A stretch of DNA of 21,817 nt from JBDKVA01 sp039679375 (GTDB lineage Bacteria; Bacillota; Clostridia; Acetivibrionales; DTU013), in NCBI GenBank assembly GCA_039679375.1, contig JBDKVA010000089.1, positions 1 through 21,817 on the forward strand, given 5' to 3'. The notes beneath the pieces are model-generated. The model was not told the origin of the DNA, searched no databases, and saw only the letters and a list, made by a program, of their open reading frames with translations. This document shows positions 7,073 through 12,927 of this stretch, in pieces. Position numbers and translations under genes: made by a program. Each line of letters opens with the position of its first letter. Position 1 is the first letter of the stretch.

Positions 7073-8680
7073 TTATCTCACCGTCCTTTTGATGGCCTCC
7101 GCAAGCTCCAGACCGTTGCATAGCCGAATTTTGATTCGTTCCGGCGATTCCACGGTGATCCTTTCCACCATGTCCTCGAACAGTTCTACATCCATCTCAT
7201 CAAGCCATTCAGGACTGTCATCCAGCAGATCCAGCAGTTGCTCGGTGGCTTCGATGACGCTGTCGGCTTCGTCGCTCTCCATGATCTTTCGCTTAACGGA
7301 GCGTAAGGTTTTAATTTTTTGATTGATCTCTCGCACCTGAGTAAAGTAAAGAGCAGATTCTATATACCCTTTCGACTTCAGTCGGTTGAGTATGAGAATC
7401 TGCTCTGAAAGCTCCGCAATCTCTTTATTCAGTTCGCACATTTTATTGTTGCTCCGGTAGCGTCTGTCCGTTACCGCTCGCAACTGCTCCAGCATGGGAG
7501 CGAGGATGCTGTTCCTGTTATTCCGGAGCTTATTGTACAGGCGTACAAAGGCTTCATATAGCTCCGATTCTGGAATCTGCGGGACGGAGCATTCGGCCTT
7601 TTTTGCGTTGTGCCGGCGACAGACCCAATATATCTTGTCGGAGCATACCTTGCGCCGGAACAGTGTACCGCACTCTCCACAAAACACTTTTTTGCTGAGA
7701 AGATATTGCCCTGGCTCCTGTCCGGAGCGATAGGTGGTTTTTCTAATCGCAAGAAGATCCTGGACTGTGTCGAAATCCTTACGATCGATAATCGGGTCGT
7801 GGCTGTCGCTCACATAATACCGATCTTTCTCACCATTATTAATCATCTTTTTAAATGGCAGGGTGTCGGTGGTATAGCTCTTTTGCCAGATCGCATCCCC
7901 AACATAGGCGATGTTGGTCAGGATATAAAAGATGGTGGTATGATACCAACGGGAGCGGCCATGCTTACGGGGGATCGCCTCTGCGTTTAGCTCGTCCGCT
8001 ATGCTGGCCATACCCATGCCGGTGAGATAGCTTTCAAAAATTCGCTTGACCACCTCGGCTTGCGTCGGCTCGATGGTCAGTTCCCGATCCTTCAGTATGT
8101 AGCCGTATGGCGTGGAGGATGGGATGAAGGTGCCGTTTTTCATCCTCATGCGACACCCATAGCGCATATTGCCGGAGATGGAAGTGGACTCCCGTTGCGC
8201 TCTTGTGCCGTGGAAGGAGAGGAAAAACTCACTCGACAGGTTGGCAGTGTCGATATTTTCTTTTTCAAAGAAGATCGTCACGCCCAGCTTCTGGAGCTCA
8301 TGGACTGTGCCGATGCAGTCGGTGGTGTTGCGGGAGAATCGGGAAACCGATTTGACGAGAATGCGGTCGATTTTTCCTTTGCGGCAGTCTGACAGCATCC
8401 TCTGAAAATCTTCCCGCTTGTCAGCGTTCAGCCCGGTCAGTCCCTCGTCTGCATAGATGTCAACATAGTCCCAAGCCTCATTTTCCTGAATAAGCCCGGT
8501 ATAGTATTTCACTTGGGAAATGTACGAGTTGAGCTGATCGGCAGAATCGCTGCTGACTCTCGCATAGGCAGCCACCCGCAGTTTTCTCGCTTCAGGCTGG
8601 CGTGGGTCAATAACGATGATTTTTCTTTGACCATTTGACAGTGCCGCGGTCCCGTTGATGCCTGTTTTCTCAGTATTCAC
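7073..8680 (-). CDS. Large serine recombinase (full length, catalytic)
   Basis: I place the start at the GTG at 8680 because AAAGGAGG (8698-8691) is the only good site; an in-frame ATG at 8728 lies upstream of it. The 535-residue protein has the resolvase domain at about 35-175, with VAAYARVSSDS and nucleophile Ser43, DEGLTG (78-83) and SVSRFSRNT with Arg114 and Arg117. The recombinase domain lies at about 190-300 and begins PYGYILKDRE. A zinc ribbon uses C334, C337, C354 and C364, and a coiled coil follows. It is clearly a paralogue of the 4569-6197 enzyme but quite diverged, as in triple-serine-integrase ICE modules where adjacent recombinases act on one element. Confidence 0.92.
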   Translation of the reverse strand: MNTEKTGINGTAALSNGQRKIIVIDPRQPEARKLRVAAYARVSSDSADQLNSYISQVKYYTGLIQENEAWDYVDIYADEGLTGLNADKREDFQRMLSDCRKGKIDRILVKSVSRFSRNTTDCIGTVHELQKLGVTIFFEKENIDTANLSSEFFLSFHGTRAQRESTSISGNMRYGCRMRMKNGTFIPSSTPYGYILKDRELTIEPTQAEVVKRIFESYLTGMGMASIADELNAEAIPRKHGRSRWYHTTIFYILTNIAYVGDAIWQKSYTTDTLPFKKMINNGEKDRYYVSDSHDPIIDRKDFDTVQDLLAIRKTTYRSGQEPGQYLLSKKVFCGECGTLFRRKVCSDKIYWVCRRHNAKKAECSVPQIPESELYEAFVRLYNKLRNNRNSILAPMLEQLRAVTDRRYRSNNKMCELNKEIAELSEQILILNRLKSKGYIESALYFTQVREINQKIKTLRSVKRKIMESDEADSVIEATEQLLDLLDDSPEWLDEMDVELFEDMVERITVESPERIKIRLCNGLELAEAIKRTVR

Positions 8681-8747
8681 AGCGTTTTTACCTCCTTTCT
8701 CAACACAACACACTACCATATATAGCATGGAATAGCTATACTCAATA

Positions 8748-8906
8748 CTACTGAATCATTCCGGAAGACGGCTGATATTTTTTAGCAAGCTCAGCGCAAG
8801 CTATTTCCAGCCGCTTTTGATCCCAATTGAGCTGTACTGCCAGCCGTTTCAAGGTTTCGAGTCCTGCCCAATACATGATGTTTTGATACGTCTGTTGCTG
8901 TACCAT
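8748..8906 (-). CDS. 52-aa helical protein of the recombinase operon
   Basis: The ORF starts with ATG at 8906 after AGGAGG, 8 bases before the start and overlapping the end of the upstream gene. It encodes 52 residues, mostly helical (LETLKRLAVQLNWDQKRLEIA), with no membrane segment. The family is not recognised. Its place between the resolvase-only gene and the full-length recombinase, together with the perfect ribosome binding site, argues that it is expressed. A small recombination directionality factor or accessory DNA-binding protein is conceivable, but no DNA-binding motif is visible. Confidence 0.65.
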   Translation of the reverse strand: MVQQQTYQNIMYWAGLETLKRLAVQLNWDQKRLEIACAELAKKYQPSSGMIQ

Positions 8907-8918
8907 TGCTAAAACCTC

Positions 8919-9308
8919 CTATTCAAGCTTCATGCCAAAAATGGCATTATGCTGCTCCAGATTTGAGATGATATCGATCTCACCCTCTAACGGCGAATGC
9001 ACCTTTATACCGAGCTCATGAAGGTGGCGCAGATATGTGATGGTCTGTTCAAAATCCCTGCCAATGCGGTCAAATTTCTTCACCAGAAGGATATCGAATT
9101 TTCCGATCTCGGCCGCCATCGTAACCTGTGCGAGACCGGGGCGATCAAACCAGATGCCGCTGGCTATGTCGGAGGAAACGCCGGCAACCGTGAATCCCAT
9201 CTGCTTAGCATAGTTGCAGAGTTCTTCTTTCTGTCCTTTTAGAAAGCAGTGGTAATCCTCCGGCGCATCAATTCTGGCATAGATCCATGCCCGTTTCCCT
9301 GCGTCCAT
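8919..9308 (-). CDS. Resolvase-domain-only protein with Asp at the nucleophile position
   Basis: The ATG at 9308 is chosen because GGAGG lies just upstream; a longer frame has no such site. The 129-residue protein covers only the N-terminal catalytic fold of serine recombinases: RAWIYARIDAPED (6-18), DIASGIWFDRPGL (47-59), FDILLVKKFDRIGRD (71-85) and HELGIKV. The three family arginines are present (Arg12, Arg81, Arg84), but the nucleophile Ser after Arg-Val is Asp14. It ends with no recombinase domain or zinc ribbon. It therefore looks like a catalytically dead resolvase fold that could form mixed tetramers with the active enzymes. It overlaps the ribosome binding site of the 52-aa gene and follows the MazF-like gene. 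Confidence 0.82.
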   Translation of the reverse strand: MDAGKRAWIYARIDAPEDYHCFLKGQKEELCNYAKQMGFTVAGVSSDIASGIWFDRPGLAQVTMAAEIGKFDILLVKKFDRIGRDFEQTITYLRHLHELGIKVHSPLEGEIDIISNLEQHNAIFGMKLE

Positions 9309-9330
9309 ATTTTTAACCTCCAATTCTAAA

Positions 9331-9705
9331 TTAAATAAGCGCCGGAACCAGCCCCATGCTGATTTCCAGCGCCTTATTGATTTGCTCCATGTCCGTATCA
9401 TCCAATGACCCGATATGTTCTTTCAGCCGTTTCCGGTCGATAGTGCGAATTTGCTCAAGCAGGACGATGGAATCTTTGTGGAGCCCTCTGACGGATTCAC
9501 CGATGGATACATGAGTAGGGAGCCGGCATTTGTCTATGCGGCTGGTAATCGCTGCGGCGATCACTGTGGGGCTGTGTCTGTTACCCAAATTGTTTTGCAG
9601 GATCAAGACTGGGCGGATGCCGCCCTGTTCAGAGCCTATGGTTGGACTTAAATCGGCGTAGTAGATATCACCGCGGTGAATACGCCATTCTTCATTTTCA
9701 AGCAA
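9331..9705 (-). CDS. MazF/PemK-like endoribonuclease-fold protein, no antitoxin seen
   Basis: A 124-residue protein with the complete MazF/PemK signature: RGDIYYADLSPTIGSEQGG (12-30), RPVLILQNN (31-39) and VIAAAITSR (48-56). The family cuts mRNA at short sequences and is normally neutralised by a MazE-type partner encoded just upstream. Here no MazE-like gene is present: the upstream ORF is short and basic. The start is TTG at 9705 with AGGAGGG 8 bases upstream. It is the second gene of the recombinase operon. It may serve as a stabilising toxin with an unrecognised antitoxin, or as a regulator of the operon's own mRNA. Family is clear; activity is not shown. Confidence 0.85.
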   Translation of the reverse strand: MLENEEWRIHRGDIYYADLSPTIGSEQGGIRPVLILQNNLGNRHSPTVIAAAITSRIDKCRLPTHVSIGESVRGLHKDSIVLLEQIRTIDRKRLKEHIGSLDDTDMEQINKALEISMGLVPALI

Positions 9706-9734
9706 AGTTCCATCCCTCCTTTAGCATAGTTGTC

Positions 9735-9908
9735 TTAATGGCACAAACATAAGGGCCACCCTGTAATGAATAAAGGTGCTTGATGCGCCTGCTTTTGGGC
9801 GACCCTCATGGCTTCTGACATTAAGTCTTTGTTTTTCTGCTTGTTGGCTCTATTTGACACTACTTCCCGAGCCCTGGGCGACGATCTAAGCTGCGGCGGG
9901 CGCCGCAT
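9735..9908 (-). CDS. Short basic ORF heading the recombinase operon
   Basis: The ORF encodes 57 residues from ATG at 9908 (or 58 from the adjacent GTG at 9911), with GGTGGAGGTGA upstream at a slightly long spacing. The sequence is Arg/Lys/Gln-rich (SNRANKQKNKDLMSEAMRVA) and predicted helical, with a hydrophobic, Cys-containing tail. It stops 30 bases before the MazF-like start. No family is recognised. Its position where a MazE antitoxin would be expected is suggestive, but it lacks the acidic tail typical of MazE. An upstream in-frame extension to 10004 has no ribosome binding site. Confidence 0.45.
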   Translation of the reverse strand: MRRPPQLRSSPRAREVVSNRANKQKNKDLMSEAMRVAQKQAHQAPLFITGWPLCLCH

Positions 9909-10029
9909 CACAGGAATTTCACCTCCACCGGGATCTCCGCTGGCCGCCCCCATTGTGTGAGCTGTGGCTGGGCGGGAGTTATCATTGTAGGCTGACGAGG
10001 TCATTGCAATACAGCTTGCCAGTGCTGTT

Positions 10030-10169
10030 TTTCGGACGGATGGGTATCGCTCGCCCCTTATTTGGCCGTCTTTTTATGGCGGATACCCGCCACAGGGGGT
10101 CTTGGCGCATCCTCCGACGTCGCTTGCCCCTTTTGGGAGCTCGTCAGCTAACGTACTTAGGTCGTCGGA
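10030..10169 (-). other. Structured non-coding stretch, possible leader RNA of the recombinase operon
   Basis: This GC-richer interval lies between the sigma-factor terminator and the first operon ORF. Several inverted repeats nest in it: TCCGACG (10113-10119) with CGTCGGA (10163-10169), GGCGG/CCGCC around 10078-10091, and GGGTATC/GATACCC enclosing the region near 10041-10088. The last two share bases and are alternatives. No ORF on either strand has a ribosome binding site. A 5' leader RNA or a recombinase/sigma-factor binding region fits best. It matches no RNA family I recognise. Confidence 0.35.
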
Positions 10170-10213
10170 TATTCAGTTTTCAAAGATCAGATAAAGAACT
10201 TAAACGGGAGGAG

Positions 10214-10255
10214 AAAAAACCCCCTCACTTTTCATGCCGAAAAATGGGGGGGTTT
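10214..10255 (-). terminator. Intrinsic terminator of the sigma-factor gene
   Basis: Read on the minus strand, AAACCCCC pairs with GGGGGTTT across a 21-base loop and is followed directly by a run of six T. It begins 15 bases after the sigma-factor stop. It separates the sigma gene from the recombinase genes, so these are two transcripts. Confidence 0.8.
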
Positions 10256-10269
10256 GAGAACCAAAAATC

Positions 10270-10767
10270 TTAACTTTCTAAAATATTTTTAAGCTTGCCG
10301 AGTATTTTATGCTTTCGCTTGTTAATGCCTTTCTGTGTTATCTCAAAGATTTCGGCACACTCACGCTCCGTCAGATCCTCGAAATACAGTAGTGTGATCA
10401 GTCTGCGCTCATTGTCTGTCAGCTTTTGCAGTGCTTTAGAAAGTATTACTGACGTTATCGCTTCAGCCTCCACATCCGTGTCGACATCTCGGAGGAATTC
10501 CTCACCGGTCATTTCTTCGCTATCCAGTGCTTGGTAGGATACCTTGCAATGCAGCTCGGCTTCCTCGCGGATATACTTTTGCCGACGTTTGTTTTTATGT
10601 GCCTTCCGGTAATCCTCAAAAGGCACTTCCAGCAGACATCCGTTGAACGGTAGAAAATATCGGTCCGCATATTCGGGATTACGCTCATTATCAATAAAGA
10701 GAGTTGTATACGGAATCTCTCGATATGCTCCGTTATCTCTGATAAAGCAGTGTTTAAATTTAGCCAT
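10270..10767 (-). CDS. Sigma-70-like factor of the mobile element (region 4 HTH)
   Basis: The ATG at 10767 has GGAGGA upstream; the longer frame to 10947 covers Pro/Ser-rich non-coding sequence. The 165-residue protein has a variable N-terminal half and a C-terminal sigma region 4: LQKLTDNERRLITLLYFEDL (113-132), then the helix-turn-helix ERECAEIFEITQKGINKRKHK (134-154). This is the compact sigma-like protein common in Clostridia ICEs, where such factors are thought to switch on element genes. The core-binding region 2 is not obvious, so it might act as a transcription activator instead. It stands alone between a promoter near 10975 and a strong terminator, just ahead of the recombinase operon it may control. 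Confidence 0.75.
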   Translation of the reverse strand: MAKFKHCFIRDNGAYREIPYTTLFIDNERNPEYADRYFLPFNGCLLEVPFEDYRKAHKNKRRQKYIREEAELHCKVSYQALDSEEMTGEEFLRDVDTDVEAEAITSVILSKALQKLTDNERRLITLLYFEDLTERECAEIFEITQKGINKRKHKILGKLKNILES

Positions 10768-10974
10768 ATGGCTTGTCCTCCGTTTCCTGAAATTTTGATG
10801 AGTCAAAATGTCAGAAGCGGAGGAGAGCGGCAGCGGGGGCGGTGAATTGCTTTTAATCGAATCTGTATCGGCATAAAATTGGTAGAATGTGGTCGGATTT
10901 TGTAGAAAAAAGTCGAATGAAAAAACCCAGCAAAATGCACTATGCAAATCACTGGATTTTTACTTTGGTATGAA

Positions 10975-11011
10975 ATTATAAGGATGCATAAGTATGTACG
11001 AAGTTCTTCGT
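10975..11011 (-). promoter_or_regulatory. Minus-strand promoter with 14-bp palindrome
   Basis: TATAAT lies at 10980-10975 on the minus strand. About 17 bases upstream, where the -35 should be, is the perfect palindrome ACGAAG-TT-CTTCGT (10998-11011). The -35 itself is weak. A repressor or activator bound here would control the sigma gene 208 bases downstream. Confidence 0.45.
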
Positions 11012-11057
11012 CTTTATTTCAGGCTCTTATAAGATTGGTTACAATACATTTCCGATA

Positions 11058-11091
11058 CCCCTTTCGCTCATAGCAAATGGCGAAAGTCGGG
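11058..11091. other. Stem-loop in the gap before the sigma gene
   Basis: CTTTCGC (11061-11067) pairs with GCGAAAG (11080-11086) around a 12-base loop, extended by a G/C pairing past a 2-base bulge. No T run follows. The rest of the 384-base gap between the sigma start and the riboswitch terminator shows no credible ORF. Confidence 0.35.
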
Positions 11092-11151
11092 GGCCTAAAT
11101 AGCCTTTATAAAAAAACATCCATCAAAAGTTGCATATGGCCAAACAGCACA

Positions 11152-11179
11152 AAAGCCTGCCCGAAAAAGGGCAGGCTTT
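11152..11179 (-). terminator. Terminator of the riboswitch expression platform
   Basis: On the minus strand AAAGCCTGCCC and GGGCAGGCTTT form an 11-bp stem (8 G/C-rich pairs at its heart) with a 6-base loop, followed by TTGTGCTGTTT. It starts 14 bases after the riboswitch aptamer. GTTGCAT before it and ATGCAAC after it are complementary and could extend or compete with the stem. Confidence 0.8.
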
Positions 11180-11192
11180 CGCATGCAACACT

Positions 11193-11270
11193 TGGCAACC
11201 AGGCTATCATAACGCTTTAAGCGCCGTAGACCCTTGGCTTTGCGTCCCCGGCTTTCGCCGGGTTTGCCCT
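11193..11270 (-). promoter_or_regulatory. Cyclic-di-GMP-I (GEMM-I) riboswitch aptamer
   Basis: Read on the minus strand, the sequence contains the GEMM-I landmarks in order: AGGGCAAACC, a stem capped by a GAAA tetraloop (CCGGCGAAAGCCGG), GGACGCAAAGCC, the tetraloop-receptor side GGGTCTA, a second hairpin (GGCGCTTAAAGCGTT), ATGATAGCC and the closing GGTTGCC. These pair and line up with the Vibrio Vc2 aptamer almost base for base in the conserved core. The AGGGCAAACC box equals the c-di-GMP form and not the c-AMP-GMP variant as far as I can judge. A strong terminator follows at once, so ligand binding would set transcription read-through toward 10767. The nearest intact downstream gene is the mobile element's sigma factor, 385 bases past the terminator. 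Confidence 0.93.
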
Positions 11271-11319
11271 TAACATAAGAATTATTTATTTTTGATTTAT
11301 ACTTAAATGGTTGCGATAC

Positions 11320-11556
11320 TCATACCTCCAAAGAATTCGCAGCCTTATTCAACGTAGCATAAAGACATTTTTTTGTTATAAACATTGGCAGACTTATTAT
11401 TTTGGCAATCCGTTTAAGAGAAAATCTCTACCAACAGAAAAGCGACAAAATATATCTTTCTTTCGGGCTAAGCCTGTAGAACTTGTCCAACAGCTTATTG
11501 CTTTCATCATCCACGCTGTTTATATCTCTCGTTGTTCTTAGAAGTGCCGCTTGTAC
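11320..11556 (-). pseudogene. Decayed sigma-70 region 4 remnant
   Basis: The minus strand reads LLDKFYRLSPKERYILSLF, then CW, an in-frame TAG, and FSLKRIAKIISLP in the same frame, ending LNKAANSLEV and TGA. The order 'L-S-P-K-E-R-Y-I-L' then 'F-S-L-K-R-I-A-K-I' and a closing basic helix is the layout of sigma-70 region 4 (normally ...ER.IL.L...G.S..EIA.IL.). Reverting TAG to CAG would restore the reading. The N-terminal part of a sigma factor is absent. It lies 50 bases upstream of the riboswitch. Assignment is by eye only. Confidence 0.45.
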
Positions 11557-11705
11557 CTATGTTCTCGCCAGTATTTTGTGGCTTTGAAAATGTATTCACG
11601 AAGCACCAGTATAGCAAAAACAGCTACTACTTGCATAAACAGGACGTTAAATCCGTGCTGAAACAATGGTTTTTTGTTACCATCGTGCAGCGGTCCATGT
11701 TGCAT
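11538..11705 (-). CDS. Possible 55-aa membrane-anchored small protein
   Basis: An ATG at 11705 opens 55 codons: a polar N-terminus, one hydrophobic helix (LFMQVVAVFAILVL, about 24-37) and a strongly basic, aromatic tail (KATKYWREHRYKRHF). That is a convincing single-span topology with the positive end inside. There is no clear ribosome binding site, and the decayed sigma remnant overlaps its end, so it may be a fragment of a larger decayed gene. The family is not recognised. Confidence 0.35.
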   Translation of the reverse strand: MQHGPLHDGNKKPLFQHGFNVLFMQVVAVFAILVLREYIFKATKYWREHRYKRHF

Positions 11706-11794
11706 CTAAGCCATAGCTAACCAGATATGAGCCTATATGCTATAAGGTTGATGGTTATAATTATCCTATTATCACTTTAAGGATACTGGAAAAA

Positions 11795-11834
11795 TTATAG
11801 AAAAGTTATAGGTTAGTTATAGAAAAGTTATAGG
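11795..11834. repeat. Four TTATAG iterons at 11-bp spacing
   Basis: TTATAG occurs at 11795, 11806, 11817 and 11828, exactly 11 bp apart, i.e. on one DNA face. At a larger scale it is an 18-bp unit repeated twice (11795-11812 and 11817-11834). Direct repeats in phase with the helix are typical of cooperative protein binding, as in replication iterons, integrase arm sites or activator sites. Confidence 0.6.
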
Positions 11835-11854
11835 AAAACCGCAAAAAATGACAA

Positions 11855-11890
11855 AAAAAGGATGTCGTTCCGATCAGAACGACATCCTTA
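11855..11890 (-). terminator. Intrinsic terminator
   Basis: AAGGATGTCGTTC (11858-11870) and GAACGACATCCTT (11877-11889) form a perfect 13-bp stem with a 6-base loop. On the minus strand it runs into seven T. The nearest minus-strand gene upstream is the TetR gene, which already has its own terminator, so the transcript ended here is unclear. The sequence from 11890 to 12092 holds no gene I can support. Confidence 0.75.
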
Positions 11891-12092
11891 TCTACATCAT
11901 TTTATTCTGAATATACTGCGGTATAAAGCTTCCCGTACAATAGATGATGAGGATTACGCTAAAAAGATGAATATTGCTTTACTATTCAGTTTAGTTCCAC
12001 CGCTTTGCTATGAAAACAGAACGAAGGAGACCGTCCCAAGGTAACTGCCTCCGTTCAATTATTTTATAGAAGATATCCGCGCATGGATGTAA

Positions 12093-12136
12093 AAACAATG
12101 GCGAAAAGCCGCTTGGAAGACTTTTCGCCATTGTTT
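12093..12136. terminator. Terminator after the first TetR gene
   Basis: A 16-bp perfect stem, AAACAATGGCGAAAAG (12093-12108) with its complement at 12121-12136, and a 12-base loop. On the minus strand the stem ends in a run of T. It starts 15 bases after the TetR stop. Confidence 0.8.
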
Positions 12137-12151
12137 AATTATGCCGCTTCT

Positions 12152-12730
12152 TTATCTAAAAATCGTATATAATCCATTAAAAGTCAATGAACCTGCAAAA
12201 GCAGACACTTCTTCCAGTGAATACGTCCGATCAGAATTGAACCATTCTCTATATATGGATAGGATACCGGATACTGCGAACTCAATTGCATATGGCAGCA
12301 TTTTTTTATTATTTATTTCGGGTCCCACAAGTTCGATAATCCTATTTTTCAGTACATGTTTTATTTTCTCCAGTAACCTGCTGTCAGAAGTGGATTGAAG
12401 GAAATATTTATAGAAGTCGAAGTCATCGTTGATGATATTGGTCAGTTCCTTAAAGATCAGATAAGGGTCATAGATGGCCTTCTGAATATCAAAGCTCTCA
12501 ATTATTCCACAAAGTTGTTCCAATACATCGTTTTCTATGTCATCCAGTACCCCGTTCACATCTGTATAATGGAAATAAAAAGTCTTTCTGTTGATATCTG
12601 CTTGGTCCGCAATTTCTTTGATTGTAATATCGCTGATATCTTTTTCTGTCATAAGCCGAATAAAAACTTGCTTTATTGCTTTTCTCGTTTTGATACAGCG
12701 CCGATCCAATCGGCCATTAGCATATATCAC
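12152..12730 (-). CDS. TetR/AcrR-family transcriptional regulator
   Basis: A 192-residue TetR-type regulator. The helix-turn-helix is at about 35-57 (TIKEIADQADINRKTFYFHY), the classic TetR recognition helix. The C-terminal half, with YFLQSTSDSRLLEKI and the pattern typical of the DhaS-like TetR_C group, forms the ligand and dimer domain. The start is GTG at 12730 with GGGAGG 8 bases before. It is divergent from uppS with about 200 bases between the genes, an arrangement typical of a repressor controlling its neighbour. The inducer cannot be read from sequence. Confidence 0.9.
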   Translation of the reverse strand: MIYANGRLDRRCIKTRKAIKQVFIRLMTEKDISDITIKEIADQADINRKTFYFHYTDVNGVLDDIENDVLEQLCGIIESFDIQKAIYDPYLIFKELTNIINDDFDFYKYFLQSTSDSRLLEKIKHVLKNRIIELVGPEINNKKMLPYAIEFAVSGILSIYREWFNSDRTYSLEEVSAFAGSLTFNGLYTIFR

Positions 12731-12783
12731 TCATAATACCTCCCGCCTTAATACTAAACAAATATAGCGCATATTGTAGCATA

Positions 12784-12796
12784 AGCATCACATGCT
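12784..12796. promoter_or_regulatory. Inverted repeat, possible TetR operator
   Basis: AGCAT-CAC-ATGCT is a perfect 5-bp inverted repeat in the tetR-uppS intergenic region. It lies just upstream of the uppS -35 and near a TACAAT -10-like box on the minus strand, so one protein bound here could affect both genes. It is short, so chance is possible. Confidence 0.3.
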
Positions 12797-12810
12797 CTCT
12801 CGAATAACCA

Positions 12811-12840
12811 TTGCAACCGTTCTTTAATCTATATTATAAT
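12811..12840 (+). promoter_or_regulatory. Promoter of uppS
   Basis: TTGCAA (12811-12816), an 18-bp spacer and a consensus TATAAT (12835-12840), 87 bases before the uppS start. Confidence 0.6.
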
Positions 12841-12927
12841 AAACATATGGGTAAAAAGCAACAGACGTTTACTATCTTGGTGAATACAGACCTTATGATA
12901 GCTCGGTTGTGCTGCGTGGAGGTAAGG

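Noticed and set aside
9953..10273. 106-aa plus-strand frame with many Arg/Leu
   Set aside because: No ribosome binding site. It crosses the structured stretch and the sigma terminator, and its composition is that of non-coding DNA.
10768..10947. N-terminal extension of the sigma-like protein
   Set aside because: The extension is Pro/Ser-rich and unlike the family, while the ATG at 10767 has a proper GGAGGA site.
11311..11720. Plus-strand frames of 62-76 aa in the no-gene zone
   Set aside because: No ribosome binding sites. They are antisense to the sigma remnant and small membrane ORF, which make better sense.
12001..12056. Imperfect hairpin around GAACG and CGTTC and a short frame near it
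   Set aside because: The pairing is broken by bulges and the frame has no start or known similarity. I could not support a terminator or gene.
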